A DNA stretch of 64,000 bases from a virus. The position numbers and the translations under genes are program-made. The DNA is taken from the IMG/VR virus record IMGVR_UViG_3300034064_000792, positions 1 to 64,000 of that record. One strand, given 5' to 3'. Position 1 is the stretch's first letter. Each line of letters begins with the position of its first letter. Shown piece after piece: positions 46,431 through 55,820 of the stretch. The notes below the pieces were generated by a model that worked only from the letters and a program-made list of their open reading frames with translations, made no database searches and was not told where the DNA came from.

Positions 46431-49400
46431 ATGGATCCAAAAATAGAAAAAACGATATCTAATTTCGTTCAGAATCAGTTTCCGCAATTCTACCAAGAGG
46501 AAGGCGAAAATTTTATTCTGTTTGTCAAGACGTATTTTGAATGGATGGAAACTGAGGGTCAGCCTATCAGAGAGGCTAGACAATTATTTGAATACAGAGA
46601 TATTGATACAACTATTGAGAGATTTTTAGAATACTTTCAGAAAAAATATTTATACGGAATACCTTTCAATATTATTGCTAATAAAAGGTTTCTGTTAAAG
46701 CATATTCTTAACGTGTATCGTTCAAAGGGAACCATACAGGGTTATAAATTACTATTCAGATTAATATATAATGAAGATGTAGATGTTTATCTACCTGGTA
46801 AAGATGTTCTTAGAGTATCTGACGGTAAATGGGTAGAACCAAAATATTTGGAATTATCTTGGAGTCCGATTTTAGATTCGTTGGTTGGTAAAACAATATA
46901 CGGCGTTTCTTCTAGCACAACAGCTGTAGTTGAGCGAATTGTAAGAGAACGTTTCAATAAAGACGAAATATATGTAATGTATATTAATGATGTCGCTCCC
47001 AAAGGTGGCGATTTCATCGTTTCTGAAAAAATTGTCGACAATCAATTCAAATCTAATTCTGAATTGGTTAGTTTATCGCCCACAATTTTGGGTTCTTTGG
47101 ATAGACTTGATATTTTTAATAGTGGTAACTCGTTCAATGTTGGCGATGTTCTTAAAATTGCATACAAAGATTTAGATACAAATGAAATTGATTCGTTTGG
47201 TGATCAAGGTCTGATTGTAGTTACTTCACTATTTCGTGGATTCGGATCACTCAATTTTAACATCAGAAATGGTGGCTTTGGATTTGCTGCTAATGCTGCC
47301 GTTTTCTTATATAAGAATATACTAGATCAAACTGGTCAGGGCGCAAGTTTTGACATCAAAATAGCCGACGTTAGAAGATTAACATATAATACAGATCTAT
47401 TTTTAGATTTTATGGATCTGCAATTAGATGAAATATACGGTTTTAGTAAATATCAAAATGCGAATTCGGCCTCTACACTAGACGAATGTTTTTCTTATGA
47501 AACAAACGATTTTGGTAGAATATCAGCACTGACAAATGTTTTAACTGGTAATGGTTATATTGCTCCTGCTAACGTTTTTATTCGTTCCACTTATAGATCT
47601 AAAAATGTTCCGGGTAGATTGACTTGGTATAATAGCAACGATTTTATTAACGCTTATTCTACAGACGTTTATGTTAATACCTCGTCTATCAGTAATAATG
47701 TTATTCTTATAGCAAACGCTGTTAAACATTATGATACAAACGCATACTTAGATTATATTGTACCAGCAGGAAATACTGCCATTAATGGTTTGACTGCTAA
47801 TACAAGATATTATGTAAAAACTACTAATACGTTAGGTATTACATTAAGCGCCACTCAAGGCGGAACGACTTTAAATATTAATACAGCTGTCACTAGTAAT
47901 ACCACTGAAAGACATTCTTTCATAACAAAGGCTCTTACAAAAAGTTTTTTTGCTAACACTACCTCTGTAAATAATGCAAGTTATTCTATCTTAATAACAG
48001 ATGCTAATACTTATTTTTACCCAGACGATTATGTGTATTACCTGGTTCCTTCAGGTAATACTGGGATACTTGGTATTACACCAAATAGTTTTTATTATGT
48101 AGAAAGCTCGAACTCTACAGCTATAACATTGAGCGATACATTCACAGGCAATTCAGATCCTATTGAAATTGCAACAGATGTTATATTGGCCGGAGAAACA
48201 CATTATCTATTAAATGATACTAAACGAAACATTTACCCATATGTAAACGGTTATTCTACACAAGTTTATGCTAATACATTTTCAATTAATAATACCAGCT
48301 ACGCCTTTATGATAGCTAATGCTGATATATATTTTTCTGTTGATGATAGAGTTTATTATGACGTTCCTGTGGGTAATACCGCCATAGCTAATTTAAGAGC
48401 AAATTCTGTTGTTTACATCAAAACTTCTAATTCGTCAGCAATTACTCTGAGTAACACTGCTGGCGGTCCAGTAATGCAAATTTACACCAGTTCTTCTGGA
48501 GCAGCAGAAACACATACTATTAAAACTGCTAAATTTAGTAAATATTTCGCAAATGATGATGTTATATATCTACAATCAAACAGCACAAATGCTAATACTT
48601 TGGAATTGGCAGTTATTAGAAATGTAATAAGTGACGTGTCAATTCAATTATACGGTTTCACTAACAATAGCTCTACGAGTAATTCTCTTTATGGAAGAGC
48701 TGTTGTTATTATGCCCTCTCAGTTTGATATTTCTGAATTTACAGGCAGAAACAGAGTTACAGGTAATTCTGATATTTTCAGTATTCTTTCTTATACATAT
48801 AGCACCTTAGATTATACTAATTTAGCTAACATTATGAAAAGGCTAGATGGCACTATAAATGGTATAAATGATAATATCGAAGCTCTAAATTCTAGTGGTA
48901 ATAATATTGTAGAAAATGTTTCAGCGATCAATTCTGGTAAGGCTTACGTTGAAGGCGAATCAGTACGAGCTTATCGTTATGGTATTTTACAGGTACCTAC
49001 CGTCCTCAAAGGTGGTACAGGTTATGTTAATGGCGACACAATCATATTCAGCGGAGGTATAACTGAAACACCTGCAAGAGGTTCAATCTTAACCAATTCT
49101 CAAGGTAATGTGGTTTCAGTTAATACGTCAGAGGGAGCTTGGTATGGCGGCGTTGGTTATAACGCATTGCCAGGAATTACTATTAGATCAGCTAATAGTG
49201 CTGCAAACGGTGCAGTTTTATCTACAAATTATATACCATTCGACACCGCTAATGAAATCAGAGGTTTGGTCAGAAAAGGTGGAATAGGCAGAGGATTAGG
49301 GTATTGGGCCACAACTGATAGTCTTTTGAATTCAGATAAGGTCATTCAAGATAGTTATTATTATCAGGATTACTCATACGAATTAAGAACTGCTCTTAGT

Positions 49401-49751
49401 TTGGATACATATAAAGAAGTATTTTACTCTACTTTCCATACAGCAGGTTCGGCTCTATTTGGAAAGTATGAATTACAACCTTTTGTGTTGTCGAGTAACA
49501 TAGAGTTAAATATCGACACCGGCGCCAATACTTCTTGGCCTCTTTGGCTAACTTGTGATATCGCAGACCCAAGAATTAGAGCGGACGTGTATCTCGAAGA
49601 ACTCGCCAACGGGTATCCGCTCCCTGGTGTTATACTTACTGTAGACCAATTCACATTTTCTAATAATTATTTTGGATGTGATATAAATACAGTATACGCT
49701 GACAGCACAGAAATAACTTCTGACAGATTCTCAGAAGATTTACCAACATAA
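46431..49751 (+). CDS. 7: Baseplate wedge initiator (T4 gp7-like) with three inserted repeats
   Basis: 1106 residues. The N-terminal 140 (FPQFYQEEGENFILFVKTYF, YRSKGTIQGYKLLFRLIYNE) are the gp7 signature in T4-like phages. Residues about 400-700 hold three copies of a 90-95-residue beta domain, each with a YYV/VYI...(N/S)S.AITLS motif. The C-terminus (GGTGYVNGDTIIFSGG) is again gp7-like. Organises the wedge. Confidence 0.88.
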   Translation: MDPKIEKTISNFVQNQFPQFYQEEGENFILFVKTYFEWMETEGQPIREARQLFEYRDIDTTIERFLEYFQKKYLYGIPFNIIANKRFLLKHILNVYRSKGTIQGYKLLFRLIYNEDVDVYLPGKDVLRVSDGKWVEPKYLELSWSPILDSLVGKTIYGVSSSTTAVVERIVRERFNKDEIYVMYINDVAPKGGDFIVSEKIVDNQFKSNSELVSLSPTILGSLDRLDIFNSGNSFNVGDVLKIAYKDLDTNEIDSFGDQGLIVVTSLFRGFGSLNFNIRNGGFGFAANAAVFLYKNILDQTGQGASFDIKIADVRRLTYNTDLFLDFMDLQLDEIYGFSKYQNANSASTLDECFSYETNDFGRISALTNVLTGNGYIAPANVFIRSTYRSKNVPGRLTWYNSNDFINAYSTDVYVNTSSISNNVILIANAVKHYDTNAYLDYIVPAGNTAINGLTANTRYYVKTTNTLGITLSATQGGTTLNINTAVTSNTTERHSFITKALTKSFFANTTSVNNASYSILITDANTYFYPDDYVYYLVPSGNTGILGITPNSFYYVESSNSTAITLSDTFTGNSDPIEIATDVILAGETHYLLNDTKRNIYPYVNGYSTQVYANTFSINNTSYAFMIANADIYFSVDDRVYYDVPVGNTAIANLRANSVVYIKTSNSSAITLSNTAGGPVMQIYTSSSGAAETHTIKTAKFSKYFANDDVIYLQSNSTNANTLELAVIRNVISDVSIQLYGFTNNSSTSNSLYGRAVVIMPSQFDISEFTGRNRVTGNSDIFSILSYTYSTLDYTNLANIMKRLDGTINGINDNIEALNSSGNNIVENVSAINSGKAYVEGESVRAYRYGILQVPTVLKGGTGYVNGDTIIFSGGITETPARGSILTNSQGNVVSVNTSEGAWYGGVGYNALPGITIRSANSAANGAVLSTNYIPFDTANEIRGLVRKGGIGRGLGYWATTDSLLNSDKVIQDSYYYQDYSYELRTALSLDTYKEVFYSTFHTAGSALFGKYELQPFVLSSNIELNIDTGANTSWPLWLTCDIADPRIRADVYLEELANGYPLPGVILTVDQFTFSNNYFGCDINTVYADSTEITSDRFSEDLPT

Positions 49752-49772
49752 TTTAGTCATAGGGGATTTAAA

Positions 49773-50357
49773 TTGGCAAGACAAGTAGTAAACGTCGGAA
49801 ACGACCCAAATGATGGAACTGGAACTCCTCTTAGAGATGCCATGGTTATCATTAATGATAATTTTTTGGAGCTTTATACTAATCCGGTAGTCAATACTTC
49901 AATAACAGTCGGCAATTCTTCAGTAAACACTGTTGTAAACTCTACATCTTTAGTTTTCGGTAATAACTCTTCTGTCATTAGGATTGGAAACACTTCAATC
50001 AATGCTGTCGCCAACAGTTCAGGGTTCTTTACAGGGAACGGAACTGTCACAGCAAATTCTATCAGCGTTTCTTCTAATACTATAAATGTTGGATCGTTCA
50101 CAGCTGCAGCTAATGGATCTACCGTTTTACCAAACGGTTTCAGATTAAATTATGGTTATGTGTTTTGTAATTCTAGTGTAGGTAATGCTACCTTTGCGAC
50201 AGCATTTTCGACAGCGTGTTATGTTGTTACGGCTACTTCCAATACAGCAGCAGTTACATATGCACCTGCTGTAGTTGGAACTAATACTACCGTGGCTATT
50301 ATCAGAACATCAAATACAACAGCCGTAAACGTTTATTATATGGCTATAGGAAGATAA
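49773..50357 (+). CDS. Fibre or baseplate-associated structural protein
   Basis: 194 residues. The N-terminal NVGNDPNDGTGTPLRDAMVI-INDNF block is the common attachment module of many T4-like fibres. The rest is Asn/Ser/Thr-rich beta repeats. TTG start at 49773 after GGGGATTTAAA. Likely a short fibre adaptor. Confidence 0.75.
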   Translation: MARQVVNVGNDPNDGTGTPLRDAMVIINDNFLELYTNPVVNTSITVGNSSVNTVVNSTSLVFGNNSSVIRIGNTSINAVANSSGFFTGNGTVTANSISVSSNTINVGSFTAAANGSTVLPNGFRLNYGYVFCNSSVGNATFATAFSTACYVVTATSNTAAVTYAPAVVGTNTTVAIIRTSNTTAVNVYYMAIGR

Positions 50358-50366
50358 GGCGAATAA

Positions 50367-51902
50367 ATGACAGGAGTATTACAACCTTCTTATAGAAAGG
50401 CTCTAATTGATGAAATGTTTGATAACATAAGATCAAACACTTCATATTATTATGCAGTCGCCTCTAATCCTATATTAAGAGTTGGACCCCTTCCTAATAC
50501 TACCCCAGACGACTATAATACTAAATTTGAAACTGATTGGTTAATGTTATTTGGTAAAAAATTATCAATATCAAATTTCGCTCCATTGGTTGATAATAAT
50601 TTATGGGCGAACGGTTTTGTCTACAAAATGTATGATAATAGTGATGTAGATTTATACTCAAATAATAAGTTTTACGTTATAAGTCCTCCGGAATTTGATG
50701 GTGGAACTTATAACATCTATAAATGTATGGACAATGCGAACAATTCACCATCTACAATAAAACCAGCAATAGTACAAGTAACTTCTTTTCAAACTGATGA
50801 TGGTTATGTTTGGAGGTATGTAACTTCTATTCCATATAGACTTTATAAAATGTTCGCAACCGACCAATATGCTCCTGTTTATGCAAACAGCGTTACTACT
50901 TTATATGCTAATCAATACTGCGGTGTGGAAAAGGTAGTCATTTCGAACTCTGGAACGGGATACGTAGGATACCATGACGGAACTATCTTGTCAGCTAACA
51001 GTACAGTTATTCAGGTAGGCAATACAGCAAGTAATGCTTCGGGTATCTATAACAACAGCGCAATTTATATATATAATGTCACATTAACAACTTCTCAAAT
51101 ATTTCAAATATCAGATTATGTATCTAACAGCGTTGGAAAATGGGTGCTTTTGAATGGAGAAGCTAATACTACAAATATTATCCCAGAAGCTACTCAATAT
51201 AAAATTTCACCAAGAGTTGTTTTCACCACAGATGGTGGTACACAGCCAGTAGCATATAGCGTGGTTAATACTACTACTAATTCTATTAGTAATATAGTTA
51301 TGCTTGACATCGGAGCTGATATATCATGGGCGAATGTTTCCATAGCAGCTGCAGTCGGTTCTGGTGCAAATGTATATGCCATTGTGCCGCCGCCAGGAGG
51401 TCATGGTTCTGAACCAGTTTCAGAATTGAATGTAAAAGCATTGGGCGTTAATTTTCATTTTGCCAACAGCGAAAGTAATACAGTATCTGACGATATACTA
51501 TATAACAAAATTGGTATAATTAAAAATCCTTATGGTCTACATGCTAATGGCGCTAAAAGTAATTCTACATATACATCTTCAACGTTTAGTCAAACATTAG
51601 AAGCCGATTTATTAAATCCAGTTTTGTTCACAGTTGGCGATAGAATTTATGGAAACACTAGCAATGCTTACGGTATAGTGGCCTTTGCTAATACATCCAG
51701 AATAAAAGTAGTAGGCGATAAAACTTTCGTAAATGGTGAATTCGTGTTTTCTAACGACTCAGTTTTGAGTTCAGAAATAGAAATTATTGATAACGGAAGC
51801 ATTTACGTTAAAGACGTAAAACCATTATACGTTCAAGATATAAATAACGTAAATAGGTCTAATTCTCAAACAGAATCTTTTAAGCTGATCATTGAGATTT
51901 AA
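50367..51902 (+). CDS. 8: Baseplate wedge protein (T4 gp8-like)
   Basis: 511 residues versus 334 in T4. MTGVLQPSYRKALIDEMFDN, SNPILRVGPLPN, WRYVTSIPYRLYKMFATDQY are typical of gp8 in T4-like phages. The C-terminal part is an added beta region. Follows the usual gp6-gp7-gp8 order. Confidence 0.9.
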   Translation: MTGVLQPSYRKALIDEMFDNIRSNTSYYYAVASNPILRVGPLPNTTPDDYNTKFETDWLMLFGKKLSISNFAPLVDNNLWANGFVYKMYDNSDVDLYSNNKFYVISPPEFDGGTYNIYKCMDNANNSPSTIKPAIVQVTSFQTDDGYVWRYVTSIPYRLYKMFATDQYAPVYANSVTTLYANQYCGVEKVVISNSGTGYVGYHDGTILSANSTVIQVGNTASNASGIYNNSAIYIYNVTLTTSQIFQISDYVSNSVGKWVLLNGEANTTNIIPEATQYKISPRVVFTTDGGTQPVAYSVVNTTTNSISNIVMLDIGADISWANVSIAAAVGSGANVYAIVPPPGGHGSEPVSELNVKALGVNFHFANSESNTVSDDILYNKIGIIKNPYGLHANGAKSNSTYTSSTFSQTLEADLLNPVLFTVGDRIYGNTSNAYGIVAFANTSRIKVVGDKTFVNGEFVFSNDSVLSSEIEIIDNGSIYVKDVKPLYVQDINNVNRSNSQTESFKLIIEI

Positions 51903-51917
51903 TAACAGGAACTTATA

Positions 51918-54900
51918 ATGCCATTAAAGACTGATTTTAACGTAGCTCCTTATTACGACGATTACGATTCTGATAAAAATTATCATCGTATTATGTTTCG
52001 CCCATCGGTTGCAGTTCAAGCGAGAGAGCTAACACAATTACAGACTATTTTACAAAATCAGATCGAAACTTTTGGTAATTGGGCTTGGAGAAGCGGTGAC
52101 ATAGTAAAAGGTTGCCAAATAACAGATCTACCGAAAGTCCCTTACATTCGTCTCATGGATTTTGCTTCTAACGGTTCAGCAAACACAGCAACTCTTGATG
52201 TTACAGAATATATTAACGCTATTGCTACTAGTGTTACTAGTGGATTAACAGCCCAAGTTCTTTATGCTAATGCTGGATTTTCAACAAATTACCCAGACAA
52301 TAATATCCTTTATCTGAAATACTTAGATACTGGAGAAGGCGGAGAAACTATATTCTCCAATTCTGAGTTACTGACTTTCCATCAAGTAACGCCTCAAGGA
52401 AATATTTCTCTTGCTAATGTATATACTTGGGCCAACGTACTTGCTAATACATATACCTCTGGTGAAGCTCATGGTATTACATGCAGTAATGGTATCATTT
52501 TCATTAATGGTTTTTTCATTAAAGTTCCAGAATCTTCTTTTGGTTTGGTGAATAATTTTAACACTTATGCTAGTAATAACGTTGTAGGATTTACTCTAGT
52601 TGAGCAAATAGTAACTGAAACACAAGATACATCTTTGTTAGATAATGCATTAGGATACCCTAACGAAAACGCTCCTGGCGCTCATAGATTAAAACTCACA
52701 CCAAAATTAGTTTCTCTTTCTCAAGAACAAGCTGCATTAACACAAGATTTTAATCCAATAGCTTTTTATAATTATGGCACTTTGGTAGCTAAAGTAAACC
52801 CATCAGTAAATGTTTATTCCATAGTTGGTGATATTCTTGCTACAAGAACTTATGAAGAATCAGGCAATTATATTGTCAAAAACTTCACAGTTGATACTTT
52901 AACAACTATTGTTGGTGACGAAATAAGTCCATCAAGTCCAAATAACGTTCTTGCTAGAGTAAGTTCGGGCATAGGATACGCTCAAGGCGACAGAGTTGAG
53001 TTACTGAAATCTGCTCATATTAATATGCGTCGAGGTGTAGACACAGTAGTAAATAAATCTCAGATAATTAGTTTCAACTATGGCAGCTATTTTGCTCTAA
53101 AAGAAGTTGCAGGCACATTTTTGTCTGACAAAGCGCAAACTGTAAAATTATATTCAGAACCTCAGAGAGCAATAACAAACAGAACTTATTCTTCAGTTAG
53201 TCCTTCTGGCACATATATTGGAACAGCTAAAGTTAGATGTTTTTCCTACAATTCTGGTGTAGTTGGAACTGCACCAGCAGAGTATTTACTGCACGTTTTT
53301 GATGTCCAATTGTTATCCGGATATAACATCAATCAAATTAAATCAGTATATTATGATGGTACCAATAAAGCTGTTGGTGATGTGATATCCAATGGAACTG
53401 TTGATTCGCAAAATAAATTGCAATTATATAGTTTTGGCGTACCTGGCATAAAAAATCTAAGAGACGCAGGAAACAATATCAACACTGATTATACGTACAG
53501 AACTACAAACTCATCATGTCAAATGTTGAACACAGGGTTAATCGTAGTTAGAGCTCCTGGTTCACAAGCTGGTGGTTCTGACATATTGACTTATGGAACA
53601 AACACAACATTATCTGATTCAGCAGCTTCTGAAATATTAGTTACTTTTTCTGCTAATGCAGATTCTGCATCCTTATCAGGCACTGTAACAGTTTATAATA
53701 CTTCTACTAATGTTGTTGGTTCTGGCACTTCTTTTACTACTAGATTTAAACCAGGCGACAATATTAGAGTTGGCGCCAGCGATGTAAGAACAGTAACAAC
53801 TGTAACTAATGCGACTTTCTTAAACGTTGACTCTCCTTTTGGATCTAATGCAGCTGGTCAAACTTATTATAAAAGATATCCAAAAGGTAAAATGTTGCAG
53901 ATATCAAGATCTGTAATTGGACCTAATGCTTATGTGACTGTAACAAATACTACTTCTTTCAACGTTTACTCTGGTGAGTTTCCAAGCTCTGCAGTAAATG
54001 TGGAAGTAACATTTAATATGCAAAGAACTGTAGCCAATCCTGCAACCAAATCAATTCGTAAAAATAGATTTGTTAAAATAAACACCAACACAAATCCAAA
54101 AGGACCATGGTGTGTTGGGTTTAGCGACGTTCACCTAATTCGTAACATATATGGTTCGGCTACTAGTAGTTTTACTGATGCTAGTGGTATCACCGGTGTA
54201 GATCTAACATCGAGTTTTTCATACGATACAGGCCAACAAGACACTCATTATGGTTTGGCATATATTTACGCTAAATCTAGTTATAGTCAGTCTAGTTATC
54301 CTTATTTACTAGTCGAACTTGATTACTTTGCTTCTAATACAGCAGCAGGCGTAGGATTCTTTACTGTTGAATCTTATCCTATTGATGATGCTAATACTGC
54401 AAACACAAACGCTATACAAACTAAAGATATTCCGGTATTTGTTGCATCTACTGGTTCTAAAATTTATTTAAGAGATGTTATAGATTTCAGAACTCCTTGC
54501 GCTATTACTGCGAATGATACTGGTGTTATTGTAGACCTTTCTAATAATGCACAGATTAATACAGCAGTTTCATATGCAACTTTAAATCCTTCTACAACGT
54601 TAACGTTGAATATACCTACTGATGGTCTAAATTTTCCTGCATATGGTAAAAATTTAGAAGCCGATTACACTATGTATTTGCCAAGAAAAGATTTAATCTT
54701 AATAACGCCAGAAAACACTTTAAAAATTAAAGAGGGTGTTTCGAGCATTTCACCACAAACACCATTATTTCCTGAAAATGCAATGGCCTTAGCGGTATTG
54801 AATGTTCCTGCATATCCTTCTCTTTCGGGCGATCAGGTTGATGAGTTCCAAAACATCAACAGAAATTCTATCAATACAATTAGAGACACTTCTACAGCCA

Positions 54901-55784
54901 TTTCAACCACTCTTGTGACTAATCGTAGATACACAATGAGAGATATTGGTACTTTAGATAAAAGAATAACTAATTTAGAATATTATGCGCAGCTCTCATT
55001 GTTGGAAAAGAAAGCTAAAGACTTAACAGTAACGGACAGCTTTGGTCTAGATAGATTTAAAAATGGTATTTTCGTAGATCCATTTACTGATTTCGGTTTG
55101 GGGGATGTTTCTAATCCTGAATATGCCATCGCTATAGATCTTCAAAATGGTGTGGCTAGACCAAGAATTACCAGAGAAATAATTAACATTAGGTTTAATT
55201 CTGGAGCTTCTTCTAACGTATCACAAACAGGTAGGCTAATCACATTACAATACGATTCAGTTTCATTCATTCAACAAAGATTTGCTACTAAATTTCGTTC
55301 TGCTGCATTAGTAGCATATGCTTGGAATGGTCGAGCTCAGTTGATTCCTTCATATGATAATAATATAGATTTAAATCAAACAGCTTCTGTTAACATGACT
55401 GTGGATATGACTACGCCATGGAGAGAATTCGCTGTTAGTCCTTTTGGAACTCTTTGGGGGGATTGGAGAACTAGAACAGATATTTCTAGAACAACAATTA
55501 TTACTGGCACTCAATCTAGTTTGGTATACGATTCTAGAGGAAACCTAGTCAGTTCAACGCCAATTTTAGGACCATCTACAACGACAACTTCTTGGAGTAC
55601 AGGAGATACTACTACAGTTCAAAGTTCTGTCGCTGCAACTGCACAGCAAAGTTTATCCGAAGCAGAATTAATGGCACCCTCTTTGTCTATACAAAACGCT
55701 ACTACAGTTGAACCTACTAGAAATCAGCCTACAATATTTGATATTTTTGGGAGAATAAATTGGGCTAATTTCTTTCCTGTATAA
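51918..55784 (+). CDS. Large baseplate/fibre protein with DUF4815 region
   Basis: 1288 residues. N-terminal DFNVAPYYDDYDSDKNYHRI and RPSVAVQARELTQLQTILQN define the DUF4815 structural family of T4-like phages. A GTVTVYNTSTNVVGSGTSFT-type beta domain lies near 590-650. The C-terminal 200 include a coiled-coil (TLDKRITNLEYYAQLSLLEK) linking to fibre. Possibly replaces gp9/gp10. Confidence 0.8.
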   Translation: MPLKTDFNVAPYYDDYDSDKNYHRIMFRPSVAVQARELTQLQTILQNQIETFGNWAWRSGDIVKGCQITDLPKVPYIRLMDFASNGSANTATLDVTEYINAIATSVTSGLTAQVLYANAGFSTNYPDNNILYLKYLDTGEGGETIFSNSELLTFHQVTPQGNISLANVYTWANVLANTYTSGEAHGITCSNGIIFINGFFIKVPESSFGLVNNFNTYASNNVVGFTLVEQIVTETQDTSLLDNALGYPNENAPGAHRLKLTPKLVSLSQEQAALTQDFNPIAFYNYGTLVAKVNPSVNVYSIVGDILATRTYEESGNYIVKNFTVDTLTTIVGDEISPSSPNNVLARVSSGIGYAQGDRVELLKSAHINMRRGVDTVVNKSQIISFNYGSYFALKEVAGTFLSDKAQTVKLYSEPQRAITNRTYSSVSPSGTYIGTAKVRCFSYNSGVVGTAPAEYLLHVFDVQLLSGYNINQIKSVYYDGTNKAVGDVISNGTVDSQNKLQLYSFGVPGIKNLRDAGNNINTDYTYRTTNSSCQMLNTGLIVVRAPGSQAGGSDILTYGTNTTLSDSAASEILVTFSANADSASLSGTVTVYNTSTNVVGSGTSFTTRFKPGDNIRVGASDVRTVTTVTNATFLNVDSPFGSNAAGQTYYKRYPKGKMLQISRSVIGPNAYVTVTNTTSFNVYSGEFPSSAVNVEVTFNMQRTVANPATKSIRKNRFVKINTNTNPKGPWCVGFSDVHLIRNIYGSATSSFTDASGITGVDLTSSFSYDTGQQDTHYGLAYIYAKSSYSQSSYPYLLVELDYFASNTAAGVGFFTVESYPIDDANTANTNAIQTKDIPVFVASTGSKIYLRDVIDFRTPCAITANDTGVIVDLSNNAQINTAVSYATLNPSTTLTLNIPTDGLNFPAYGKNLEADYTMYLPRKDLILITPENTLKIKEGVSSISPQTPLFPENAMALAVLNVPAYPSLSGDQVDEFQNINRNSINTIRDTSTAISTTLVTNRRYTMRDIGTLDKRITNLEYYAQLSLLEKKAKDLTVTDSFGLDRFKNGIFVDPFTDFGLGDVSNPEYAIAIDLQNGVARPRITREIINIRFNSGASSNVSQTGRLITLQYDSVSFIQQRFATKFRSAALVAYAWNGRAQLIPSYDNNIDLNQTASVNMTVDMTTPWREFAVSPFGTLWGDWRTRTDISRTTIITGTQSSLVYDSRGNLVSSTPILGPSTTTTSWSTGDTTTVQSSVAATAQQSLSEAELMAPSLSIQNATTVEPTRNQPTIFDIFGRINWANFFPV

Positions 55785-55789
55785 TTAAT

Positions 55790-55797
55790 TATAAATA
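55790..55797 (+). promoter_or_regulatory. T4-type late promoter box
   Basis: Exact TATAAATA, 24 nt before the gene at 55821. Confidence 0.6.
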
Positions 55798-55820
55798 ATG
55801 TTTATTAGGAGAAAAATAAA

